Assembly: GCA_041918255.1 (NCBI GenBank)
Contig: JAYRWD010000023.1
Coordinates: forward strand, 1-13,889
Source of the DNA: JAYRWD01 sp041918255
GTDB taxonomy: Bacteria; Patescibacteriota; Dojkabacteria; B142; WJKM01
Length of the DNA stretch: 13,889 nucleotides
Direction of reading: 5' to 3'
A program made the translations under genes and the position numbers. The notes below the pieces were generated by a model that saw only the letters and a program-made list of their open reading frames with translations, ran no database searches and was not told where the DNA came from. Shown here one piece after another: positions 6,726 through 13,737 of the stretch (the first letter of the stretch is position 1; each line of letters opens with the position of its first letter).

Positions 6726-7621
6726 TTCTTAATAAATGAAATCTTATAAATAGAATAAAGCAGTACTATCACTCCAGCAATTTGAGTTAGAGATAACGAA
6801 TTCTTGAAATAGAAATAATCAATGAATATTGCGGACGCTGGCCAAACTAATTCGCAGATCGTAGAAACCTTCGCTGGCGTATTGCGCAGTCCAAAGTAAT
6901 ATATCAGCAGGGCTACCAGACCGGTCGATAATGCAATGATGAAAAGCGTCATAATCTGTGGTTGATTCACCGCAAAGAGATTCGTTTGTTGATTAAATAG
7001 CACAATTATAAAAAATGCAAAAAAAGGCGCAAACACAAATCGCAAAAAGGTGGCAATTTTAAAACTTACCTGTTTAAGCACTATCTTTGAAAAAGCAGTG
7101 GACGAACCCCACAGCATTCCAGCCAAAAGAGCAAAAGCACCAGCAATATAAGTTTGTGAACCAGTTTCAAGATTAATACGCAAGTCTTTGAATGTCACAA
7201 AATAAGAGGCAACTAGAGCTAGGATTGCCCATCGTAAAAAGTTAGCATTTATCTTTTCTTTCAATAATAAAGCAGCAGTGCTGATAGTCCATATAGGTTG
7301 GAGTTGCTGAAGTAAGACAACCACAGAAAACTGTATATAATTTATTTTCATAAGAGCTGAGGTATACAAAATTGTCCCAAGTACGCCCGAAAACAAACTC
7401 ACCAGAATGATCGAAATCCATTCTTTTTTTGATAACTGTTTTAGTTGATAAAGCTCTTTTGCCACAAAAGGAAAAATCAAAAGCGCACCGATGATATGTT
7501 CCCAGAATATGATTATGGAAGGAGGTAGAGTATATAAACTAACACGCAAAATTCCGTCGAAACTCCAAAGAAGTGCGGCAATGATAATAAATATCGGCCC
7601 AATCTCGAAAACTCTTTTCAT
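6722..7621 (-). CDS. EamA/DMT-family transporter, candidate riboflavin importer
   Basis: This is an inner-membrane transporter of the drug/metabolite superfamily, with two EamA repeats of five helices each. The 299 residues are nearly all hydrophobic. The first repeat has the typical WSFDGILRVSL helix and QPIWTISTAALLLKEK near its end. The second begins around AGAFALLAGMLWGSSTAFSK and ends ELVWPASAIFIDYFYF. I chose the ATG at 7621, not the TTG two codons upstream, because ATG is the stronger start. Its TGA stop overlaps the riboflavin kinase GTG. Substrates in this superfamily cannot be read from sequence. The coupling to a flavin-salvage enzyme, plus the existence of a DMT-type riboflavin transporter (RibN), makes riboflavin uptake a reasonable inference. 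No FMN riboswitch is present upstream. Confidence 0.88.
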   Translation of the reverse strand: MKRVFEIGPIFIIIAALLWSFDGILRVSLYTLPPSIIIFWEHIIGALLIFPFVAKELYQLKQLSKKEWISIILVSLFSGVLGTILYTSALMKINYIQFSVVVLLQQLQPIWTISTAALLLKEKINANFLRWAILALVASYFVTFKDLRINLETGSQTYIAGAFALLAGMLWGSSTAFSKIVLKQVSFKIATFLRFVFAPFFAFFIIVLFNQQTNLFAVNQPQIMTLFIIALSTGLVALLIYYFGLRNTPAKVSTICELVWPASAIFIDYFYFKNSLSLTQIAGVIVLLYSIYKISFIKK

Positions 7622-7653
7622 GAGCAAATAATAAGTTGTTAATTTCTCCTAGG

Positions 7654-7662
7654 AGTATAACA
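7654..7662 (-). promoter_or_regulatory. Extended -10 promoter for the EamA-riboflavin kinase operon
   Basis: The minus strand reads TGTTATACT, a TGn plus TATACT element only 2 bases past the stop of the upstream gene. Transcription would begin near 7647, giving a leader of about 26 bases. An AGGAG lies 22 bases before the ATG, too far for normal ribosome binding. The leader is too short for a riboswitch. Confidence 0.5.
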
Positions 7663-7664
7663 CG

Positions 7665-9191
7665 CTATTTAGAGCAGGTTTCAGCCAAACGTTTATATCC
7701 AGCAAGATCGTCAATATCAATACGTTTGTCATTTGTAAAATCTAATCTCTGACATTCACTCTCATTTGCTTGGCAGGAAAGCAAATAAAATCTCTTGATC
7801 ATATTCACAAAATCCTCTCGCGCTGTAATTGATTCTAAATCAGCACATCCTATGGCGCGTGGGCTTACCTTAGGTGATGCCACTTGCAAAGATATTTCCT
7901 CACATCTCCCCTCCACGCATGATCGCGCGAAATTTACTTCAAAAAGATATACCCCACTACCCTCCGGCACAGTGGCGAAGAGATATATTGTTTGTTTCGC
8001 GTTTTCCACAAATACTTCATCAGTCTGTGGCGATAGATATGTCCATCGACCGTAGTCAGTTATCTTGTTTGGGATTAGAAGTTTCCCTTCCCAAGGTCCA
8101 GTGAGTTTATCAGCAGTATATATCCAAATGCCCTCGGGGGTAGCCTCATTACCCGGGCAGCCATTGCTAGTGAATAGAGCAAACTTGTTCAAAAATTCGA
8201 CGCGAACAACACTGATCTCGCCGATGGTCGCCCATTGACATTGATTTGAATAAGACAATTTGCTCCAGTCCATTTCACTTGACCATTCAGGATTTCTGGG
8301 TGGGATAATCCAAACCCCCTTTCTGCTTTCTGTTTTCCAATTATCATTCCCTGCATAATATTCCCAAGTATTTGCGTTAATTTCATCTAGAAAATCAATT
8401 GTTTTAATTCGTCCTAGCTTTAGACCCCCCATACGGTTCGGACCTGTCCCGAGTATATAAATGTATTCGCCATTTGGTTCTTGCCATAAATCCGCCAAAG
8501 CAAAATCATTAGCGTCCCAAAGATAAATTTCCGATTTATATGGATGAAAGAAATTATCAGACTTTTCAAATTTCGCAATTCCCGAAAAGTTGATATCAAA
8601 AGTATTCCCCCTAGTTGAGACAATATCCGCGTAGTGGGAGAACAGATAAGTCTGATCTCCGAAACGTAAGCTGAAGAGTGAGTTTGGTAATACTTGCTTC
8701 GGTCTTGATTTTAACGCACTACCGATATTGCCTATAGAGTTTCTGTTCAGGAAATCATTGATTTCTATTCCGTTTGAAGGCGAATCATCTCCAGAAGTCG
8801 CTACAAAGAAATTTGCGTTTGGTAAAAAAGCTGGATCTTTTGTAAATGAGGAATTCCCAAGTAGATAATAAAATGTCGAATTTATAGCACCAACGCCCGT
8901 TAGATGAGCAATATAGGGAAAAGTTTCAAGTGATAGAGCTTGTTCGGGTGTATTGAATACAGTCAAGCCTCCGAGATCGTCCCAACCAGCCTTGGAAATC
9001 CCAAATACTTTTCCGATATTTCGACTTTCTACAAGGTCTAGATTTAGAGATGCTTTATTTTTTCTTGGGGAGAGATCGGAATTGATATATAGGTAATAAC
9101 CCAGAGTTGTTATAACAAGAAAGGATAGAATAAACAGAATTGTTCGCGTAGTTTTTCTTGACTGGTGTTTTTGAGAGTTAGATATTTGCAT
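7665..9191 (-). CDS. Membrane-anchored DUF4185-like beta-propeller protein with C-terminal dockerin-like motif
   Basis: The 508-residue product has a basic N-terminus and one hydrophobic segment (about 17-36), so it is an N-terminally anchored or secreted extracellular protein. The middle looks like DUF4185, a five-bladed propeller fold related to glycosidases: GEYIYILGTGPNRMGGLKLG (241-260), WEYYAGNDNW (276-285), GEISVVRVEFLNKFALF (324-340) and DKLTGPWEG (361-369). Some DUF4185 proteins are endo-D-arabinanases (family GH183). I cannot confirm catalytic residues here. The C-terminus has a dockerin-type calcium loop with Asp484, Asp488, Asp492 and Asp495 followed by Leu (484-496). Only one such loop is clear; the segment at 450-475 resembles a degenerate partner. 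Cysteines cluster at 425-506. It starts with ATG, ends with TAG and appears to be its own transcription unit. The extracellular call is firm, the domain call moderate, the substrate unknown. Confidence 0.72.
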   Translation of the reverse strand: MQISNSQKHQSRKTTRTILFILSFLVITTLGYYLYINSDLSPRKNKASLNLDLVESRNIGKVFGISKAGWDDLGGLTVFNTPEQALSLETFPYIAHLTGVGAINSTFYYLLGNSSFTKDPAFLPNANFFVATSGDDSPSNGIEINDFLNRNSIGNIGSALKSRPKQVLPNSLFSLRFGDQTYLFSHYADIVSTRGNTFDINFSGIAKFEKSDNFFHPYKSEIYLWDANDFALADLWQEPNGEYIYILGTGPNRMGGLKLGRIKTIDFLDEINANTWEYYAGNDNWKTESRKGVWIIPPRNPEWSSEMDWSKLSYSNQCQWATIGEISVVRVEFLNKFALFTSNGCPGNEATPEGIWIYTADKLTGPWEGKLLIPNKITDYGRWTYLSPQTDEVFVENAKQTIYLFATVPEGSGVYLFEVNFARSCVEGRCEEISLQVASPKVSPRAIGCADLESITAREDFVNMIKRFYLLSCQANESECQRLDFTNDKRIDIDDLAGYKRLAETCSK

Positions 9192-9316
9192 ATTTTAGTA
9201 AACAGCTAAGCATTTCACTTGTTGATTTTCTATCCTTTAGTTTAGCGTAAATAATAGGGCGATGGGAAGAAAGATCGGGGCGGTTTGTTTTTAAAACTTC
9301 GCAGTACGAATACTGG

Positions 9317-9352
9317 ATTCCTGCTTGCCTGCCTGCGCAGGCAGGCAGGAAT
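9317..9352. repeat. Palindromic intergenic repeat
   Basis: GCCTGCCTGCGCAGGCAGGC (9327-9346) is a perfect 20-base palindrome. Outer arms ATTCCTGC (9317-9324) and GCAGGAAT (9345-9352) allow an alternative pairing with one 4-base unit looped out. The minus strand reads TGTCATTCCTGC ... GCAGGAATCCAG, the form of short palindromic units dispersed in many bacterial genomes. It is GC-rich within an AT-rich gap. It is not followed by a T-run in either direction, so it is not a simple intrinsic terminator. Confidence 0.75.
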
Positions 9353-9353
9353 G

Positions 9354-9404
9354 ACAGAAGGAGGATTGAACTCCTGCTGTGGTTTACCCTGTGTTTGATA
9401 CGGG
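9354..9404. other. Hairpins beside the palindromic repeat in the tgt to DUF4185 gap
   Basis: ACAG-A-AGGAG (9354-9363) pairs with CTCCT-G-CTGT (9371-9380) around a 7-base loop, with one A-G mismatch. A weaker CCC...GGG hairpin follows at 9387-9404. Together with the palindrome they make an almost continuous structured stretch. The rest of the 247-base gap (9192-9438) shows no convincing gene; it should hold the promoter of the DUF4185-like gene. Confidence 0.5.
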
Positions 9405-9438
9405 ACATGGATAATAAGAAAAGAAAAACATAAGGAAT

Positions 9439-10566
9439 TTAATTAAAACTTGCGTCAAGACGTAATTTCCTAATAAATTTGTTATAAAACGTAAGATTAT
9501 GGATACTTGCGAGTCTCCACGCTTGGGGATCTTTGATTTTGAATAAATTTCGAAGTTGAGATCTTGTTGTACTCGAACAGCATTCGCAAGAACAAGCCGG
9601 GTCAAGTGGAATTTCAGCTAATTCATGTTTAGAATTCTTGATGCGCAAAACATCGTAATGTTTAAATGAAGTATCCCCAACGCCGTATGAAACGTAAAGA
9701 TAACCGTGTCGGCCATTTCGGGTCGGCAATACAGTATCAAATAAGTTCCATCCCACTTTCACGCTGAAGGCAAGATCATCAGGGGTCCCTACTCCCATAG
9801 CGTATTTTGGTTTACCCTCAGGGATACATGAAGACACAAATTGAAGCATCTCATAGTCAAACTCTTTTCTCATTTCGTAATTCCAAGTATTCTCTCGAGT
9901 GATCGGGGGGCCACCAAAATTGTATAAATCAAAACCTATTTCGATTAAAGACTCGGCGCTTTGTTTTCTTAGATTTTTATCATATCCTCCCTGTATGACA
10001 GCTCCGATGAGTGGGCGTTTTATCTTTGTATTATTGAAATCATCTTCAGTAAGATTATGAAGCATCAAAAACTTTTTTTTCGAACGTTTTGCCCATTCGG
10101 TATTTCGTTTGATAGCAAGCTTGTGTTGAGAGGAGGTGGCTTCGGCCAGAATGGGGACATCAAGGACGGTTACTATATCCGGATTGAGACGGAATTGAAT
10201 AATTTGAGAAATTTCTGGACTCAGAAAGGTAGTTTTATTTGTCAATGGATCGGTAAAGGTACAGCCCGCATTCGAAATAACGTTTTTGCGCCCTACCCTT
10301 CTATATATTAGAGAAAAAACTTGGTACCCTCCGCTATCGGTCAAGATAGGGCGATTCCAGCCGAAAAATTTGTGCACACCACCTCTTCTCGCAATCACTT
10401 CACTTGTAATAGTGTTTTCCAAATGCAATGTAGTAGTCACAATTTGCTCGCAACCGGATTTCTTCACGTCCTTCCAGCTTAGGGATTTTATTGTGCCATA
10501 GGTTGCATCTGGAAAAAACGCAGGGAAATGAATAGTTCCGTGCTCAGTTTCGATGAATTTATCCAT
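9439..10566 (-). CDS. tgt: tRNA-guanine transglycosylase, divergent substrate loop
   Basis: This enzyme exchanges guanine 34 of GUN-anticodon tRNAs for a 7-deazaguanine, normally preQ1 in bacteria. The 375 residues show DSGGYQVFSL (77-86, general acid/base Asp77), Gln192 in IQGG, FDTVLPTRNGRHG (276-288, nucleophile Asp277), and zinc ligands Cys325, Cys327, Cys330 and His356. Two pocket elements differ from bacterial enzymes: LDVP (135-138) where FDEC is usual, and GGPPI (218-222) where GGLAV binds preQ1. The N-terminus is about 20 residues shorter than usual. ATG at 10566 is preferred to TTG at 10572. The start overlaps the rsmA stop by 8 bases, so the two genes are co-transcribed and probably coupled. 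Whether the base inserted is preQ1, queuine or something else is open. Confidence 0.9.
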   Translation of the reverse strand: MDKFIETEHGTIHFPAFFPDATYGTIKSLSWKDVKKSGCEQIVTTTLHLENTITSEVIARRGGVHKFFGWNRPILTDSGGYQVFSLIYRRVGRKNVISNAGCTFTDPLTNKTTFLSPEISQIIQFRLNPDIVTVLDVPILAEATSSQHKLAIKRNTEWAKRSKKKFLMLHNLTEDDFNNTKIKRPLIGAVIQGGYDKNLRKQSAESLIEIGFDLYNFGGPPITRENTWNYEMRKEFDYEMLQFVSSCIPEGKPKYAMGVGTPDDLAFSVKVGWNLFDTVLPTRNGRHGYLYVSYGVGDTSFKHYDVLRIKNSKHELAEIPLDPACSCECCSSTTRSQLRNLFKIKDPQAWRLASIHNLTFYNKFIRKLRLDASFN

Positions 10567-11338
10567 GAGCAAAGGTTAATTCAAAGATTTTCTCGAAATC
10601 AGATAATTCAAGTTCAGACGGCCTGACTGTCGGGGAAAAGTTGAGATCAGCGATTATTTTCTTGCTATCTATGGCTGGATATATAGATGAAAGATTATTT
10701 GCAAGAGTTTTACGTGGCGAACGAAACGCATTTTTTATAAATTTGCTTAATTCCCGCGCTTTTTTGTATTCGATATGTTTTTTTAGTTTTAGAGAGATTA
10801 CACCTGAATTTACTTTCGGCATAGGATGAAAGCTAGAGGCAGAAATCTTCATCAAATATTCACACTTTGCGAAGATGCTAAGGTAATTGGAAAAAAAAGT
10901 TGCCCGTGGTGCCTTCGCGCAAAAGTTGGAGGCTACTTCATCCTGAATTATAAATACTGCTCGGGTCGGATGATCAGGGCTCTCAATTATCTTGGAAATA
11001 ATTTTTTTTGAAATGTTAAACGGCAAAGCTCCGAACGCAATGTAGGGCTTAATCATTCTTTCTAATTCAAATGACAAAAAATCTTCATTAAATATTTTCA
11101 CATTCATCTCCTCAAATTTTTGTTTCAGATATTCAGCTAGTTCATCGTCTATCTCTACGATATTTAAAGATTTGCATTGTCTAGCAATTAATTCACTGAA
11201 TCTTCCATCTCCTCCGCCGATTTCCAGTACGTTGTCTTCTTTCCTGACACCCAGTAAAGATACTACTTTCTGGGATACGCTAATATCTTTGATGAAGTTT
11301 TGTCCGAGTGATTTTTTAAAGGAATGATTTTTTAGCAA
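10559..11338 (-). CDS. rsmA: 16S rRNA adenine dimethyltransferase RsmA (KsgA)
   Basis: RsmA uses SAM to dimethylate two adjacent adenines in helix 45 near the 3' end of 16S rRNA, a late 30S maturation step. The 259-residue product shows KKSLGQNFI (8-16), SAM motif I VLEIGGGDGR (37-46), the acidic VEID (61-64), FHPMPKVNSGV (170-180) and a C-terminal helical domain. Motif IV reads ALPF (104-107) where the family has NLPY or NLPF, so the adenine-contacting Asn is replaced by Ala. The start is TTG at 11338: no ATG fits, an in-frame stop lies 27 bases upstream, and the N-terminus matches the family from there. It overlaps tgt. Confidence 0.94.
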   Translation of the reverse strand: MLKNHSFKKSLGQNFIKDISVSQKVVSLLGVRKEDNVLEIGGGDGRFSELIARQCKSLNIVEIDDELAEYLKQKFEEMNVKIFNEDFLSFELERMIKPYIAFGALPFNISKKIISKIIESPDHPTRAVFIIQDEVASNFCAKAPRATFFSNYLSIFAKCEYLMKISASSFHPMPKVNSGVISLKLKKHIEYKKARELSKFIKNAFRSPRKTLANNLSSIYPAIDSKKIIADLNFSPTVRPSELELSDFEKIFELTFAHG

Positions 11339-11403
11339 GGTAAAATTGTTTAGGAGAAAAAATTAAACTAACATTGTGTCGTATTTGGGTCGCGATAAAT
11401 GAA

Positions 11404-11412
11404 ATTTTATCA
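11404..11412 (-). promoter_or_regulatory. Extended -10 promoter for rsmA-tgt with adjacent palindrome
   Basis: The minus strand reads TGATAAAAT, the same 9 bases seen upstream of rpsT. It would give a leader of about 58 bases before the TTG of rsmA. A perfect 10-base palindrome, ACTATATAGT, lies at 11431-11440, about where the -35 region ends, and could be a regulator site. The rest of the 175-base gap between gatD and rsmA shows no gene. Confidence 0.4.
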
Positions 11413-11513
11413 GTTTTCGACATGTTTGACACTATATAGTATTAGCGAGTCATTAAACTCATGCTTTTTCACCTGAAGGCTGTTAGAGTCGGATCGTGCG
11501 TAAATATTCGGAT

Positions 11514-12326
11514 TTACCCTTTCAGCAGTTTTTTTATAATCGCGTTGTGTGCTATATATTCTAGATTGTCATCTAGTGGTTTAAGCAAAATACTTCTATC
11601 GTTGTATTTACGTATTAGAGCTAGCCAGATCAAGTAATCAGCGAAATGTGGATTTTTCGACAATAATGGACCGTGCATGTAACTTCCGAAAATATTCCGG
11701 TACCTAGCCCCTTCAATTTTTCCCTCAGAATTATTTCCAAAGCCTGAAAGAGTTTTTCCAAGCGGTTTTATATCTTCCGATAAGAAATATGTCTGACCAG
11801 AGTGATTTTCGAATCCTACTAAAGTATTTGGGATTTCACGAGGTTTCGTATAAATTTTCATCATTTCGCCTAAAGTATGCGGGTTGATTTCAACTACCAA
11901 ATTGCCTATGCATCTGGACTTCACCTCTTTGTCGGGCGCCCGAGTTTCGATATCTAATAAACCAAGTCCTGATATTGAGATCCGATCGCCGGTCACGTAA
12001 CTTTTTCCCATGAGCTGATATCCACCGCATACGCCTAGAAATACAACATCGTTTTGTAAATCATGTATGACTTTATTTCTCTTTTCTTCTTTGAAGTCTG
12101 TGACTACTGCGATTTGATCATTGTCTTGTCCTCCACCCATAATGTATATGTCCGTATCATTCGGGATTGTATCTTTCCCGGTTGATATTTGATCTACTTC
12201 CACATCTATATCCCTCCATAGACATCTCTGCTTGAGACAGGTTAAATTCCCAGTATCCCCATATATATTTAGATGTTTCGGATAAATATGGGTAATCTTA
12301 ATTGATAATTCTATGTCTTGGCTCAT
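11514..12326 (-). CDS. gatD: Lipid II isoglutaminyl synthase, glutamine amidotransferase subunit GatD
   Basis: GatD releases ammonia from glutamine and passes it to MurT, which amidates the alpha-carboxyl of D-glutamate in the lipid II stem peptide to D-isoglutamine. The 270 residues form a CobB/CobQ-type class I amidotransferase domain: IYPKHLNIYGDTGNLTCL (14-31), IMGGGQDND (62-70), the nucleophile Cys100 in GVCGGYQLMG (98-107) and the catalytic His218 in SYMHGPLLSKNP (215-226). It starts with ATG 4 bases after the murT stop, so the two genes form a tight pair, as in other bacteria. It ends with TAA. It is somewhat longer than typical GatD (about 240-250), with extra residues at the C-terminus. 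Confidence 0.94.
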   Translation of the reverse strand: MSQDIELSIKITHIYPKHLNIYGDTGNLTCLKQRCLWRDIDVEVDQISTGKDTIPNDTDIYIMGGGQDNDQIAVVTDFKEEKRNKVIHDLQNDVVFLGVCGGYQLMGKSYVTGDRISISGLGLLDIETRAPDKEVKSRCIGNLVVEINPHTLGEMMKIYTKPREIPNTLVGFENHSGQTYFLSEDIKPLGKTLSGFGNNSEGKIEGARYRNIFGSYMHGPLLSKNPHFADYLIWLALIRKYNDRSILLKPLDDNLEYIAHNAIIKKLLKG

Positions 12327-12330
12327 TTAA

Positions 12331-13665
12331 TCATGAAATTTGATTTAAATTTTTCCCCATGAGTTTTCGTAACTCTAACATTGCAGTATATGTAGGTAAA
12401 ACGTAAATTGTATCTTTATCTTGCGATACGTCGATGACAGAGTCAATGACTTGCTCTAGTTTTTCGACAAATTCTAGTTTCTTTAAAGATTCGTCTGGAT
12501 TGGTAAAAATATATTTTAGTCTAACCATCATATCTTGACCTCGTTGACCCGAACAAATAATCCATTTGAAATCGCATGAGTTGAGAGTCTCAAGTTTCGC
12601 ATCCCAGAGCCATGATATATCTCGTCCATCCGCGATGTTGTCGTTTATCAAAAGTACAAGCTTTAGATCTTTTATATTGCTCAACATCGCAAGATTCAGG
12701 GAAAAGCCTGCTGGATTTTTGATCAAAAGAAGCCTAAAGTCAACTGTTTTGCCTTGCCGACCAATTGTGATAAGTTCACCTCGTCCGAATGGAGGCTTAA
12801 AAGACTCTAAACCAGAAAGTATTTCGTTTTCAGAAATACCTAGAAGATGAGCCGCGCAAAATGCTGATAAAATGTTATAACTATGGAAAAATCCCGATGT
12901 AGCAATATGTAGGTTTTTAAAAGATAGCTGATGTTTATTTATTATTCCTTCGGCTGAAAGATTGATTGTAAGATCTGGGTGTATATATATATCTGTTGCA
13001 CGGAGGTAATTACCACCTTCAGGTTGAATCTTGTCTACTAGTTCTATCTCGCCTTCGTAAGGTATATTTTTCGCTAACTCTGGTGGGATGCTGATCGATA
13101 TTTTTTGGTTTTTTAGTGAACGGATGATATTGTAGAGCCTAGGATCATCACGATTATAGATCAAAGTTGTATCTGGACATTCGGCAATGCCTTTTGCCAG
13201 AGTATTTTGCAGGGCGTCTATCTCTCCATAAGCATCAAGCTGATCTCTATAGATATTTGTAAGTATCAGGATGTTTGGCGCTAAAAGTTTTGCAATTTTC
13301 GGAAGAGTGGCCTCTTCTACCTCGAATATTCCTATTTCATAATTTAATTCACCTTTCCAATTTGTTTTTTTCAAAAGTTCGGATAGAATACCTCTTCTTA
13401 AGTTAGCTCCAGCGTGATTTGCTAAGAACGACTTATGAGTCTGCATGATAATAGTACTTAGTAATTTGGTGACAGTTGTTTTGCCGTTAGTACCAGTTAT
13501 GATGATCACAGTTTTGAGCTGTGAACGTAGTTTTCCTAGTGTGCTAGGCATACATTTTTCAATGATGAGACCCGGCAGAGCTGTCCCAGATCCTTTCTTC
13601 GTGATTGTTAAGAGAAGATTAATTATCCTAGAAAGTAGAATGGCTGGAATAAGAGTAAGATTCAT
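12331..13665 (-). CDS. murT: Lipid II isoglutaminyl synthase, Mur-ligase-like subunit MurT
   Basis: MurT activates the D-glutamate carboxylate of lipid II with ATP and uses ammonia from GatD to form D-isoglutamine, on the cytoplasmic membrane face. The 444 residues show SGTALPGLIIEK (26-37), the ATP loop GTNGKTTVT (58-66), EVEEATLPK (115-123), NRDDPR (171-176), LIKNPAGF (314-321) and DGRDISWLWD (346-355), the last being the MurT-specific segment that contributes to the joint active site with GatD. The zinc-ribbon insertion described in streptococcal and staphylococcal MurT (two CxxC pairs) is missing: residues 191-226 contain no cysteine. A hydrophobic N-terminal helix (5-21) may aid membrane association. 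It starts with ATG and ends with TGA. Confidence 0.94.
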   Translation of the reverse strand: MNLTLIPAILLSRIINLLLTITKKGSGTALPGLIIEKCMPSTLGKLRSQLKTVIIITGTNGKTTVTKLLSTIIMQTHKSFLANHAGANLRRGILSELLKKTNWKGELNYEIGIFEVEEATLPKIAKLLAPNILILTNIYRDQLDAYGEIDALQNTLAKGIAECPDTTLIYNRDDPRLYNIIRSLKNQKISISIPPELAKNIPYEGEIELVDKIQPEGGNYLRATDIYIHPDLTINLSAEGIINKHQLSFKNLHIATSGFFHSYNILSAFCAAHLLGISENEILSGLESFKPPFGRGELITIGRQGKTVDFRLLLIKNPAGFSLNLAMLSNIKDLKLVLLINDNIADGRDISWLWDAKLETLNSCDFKWIICSGQRGQDMMVRLKYIFTNPDESLKKLEFVEKLEQVIDSVIDVSQDKDTIYVLPTYTAMLELRKLMGKNLNQIS

Positions 13666-13700
13666 TTTTAAAGAAATGTATTTAGTTAGTATATATTAGT

Positions 13701-13728
13701 ATATTATTATTGTTAGATACAATCGCAA
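13701..13728 (-). promoter_or_regulatory. Candidate promoter for murT-gatD
   Basis: On the minus strand, TTGCGA (13723-13728) is followed after 16 bases by TAATAT (13701-13706). Two TATACT hexamers lie just downstream (13698-13703 and 13688-13693) and could serve instead. The expected leader is about 30 bases. The AT-richness of the gap makes chance matches likely. Confidence 0.4.
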
Positions 13729-13737
13729 TGATTTTTT

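Noticed and set aside
7622..7627. TTG two codons upstream of the EamA ATG, and likewise TTG at 10570-10572 upstream of the tgt ATG, as start codons.
   Set aside because: Both are followed within two codons by an ATG, the stronger start; the extra residues (Met-Leu) add nothing conserved.
7622..7664. FMN riboswitch ahead of the EamA-riboflavin kinase operon.
   Set aside because: The leader is only about 26 bases and the upstream gene ends 2 bases before the -10 element; there is no room for the RFN structure.
9347..9404. tRNA gene or tRNA 3' fragment on the minus strand, because AGGAG-TTCAATC-CTCCT is a perfect 5-7-5 T-arm with a TTCRANY loop.
   Set aside because: The following 7 bases (TCTGTCA) have no acceptor partner upstream, and no anticodon arm with the right spacing can be formed. 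It is better explained as a hairpin.
9178..9408. A 76-codon minus-strand frame spanning the palindromic repeat and the start of the DUF4185-like gene.
   Set aside because: It overlaps a better-supported gene start, its product follows the repeat sequence (ACAGRQAG), and it resembles no known protein.
11316..11423. A 35-codon minus-strand frame beginning MSKTDKISF upstream of rsmA and overlapping its start.
   Set aside because: The likely rsmA -10 element lies inside it, so the ATG would not be in that transcript, and it ends out of frame within rsmA.
1952..13665. Recoded TGA (code 25) as in Gracilibacteria/Absconditabacteria.
   Set aside because: uvrB, the EamA gene and murT all end properly at TGA, and RF2 is present.
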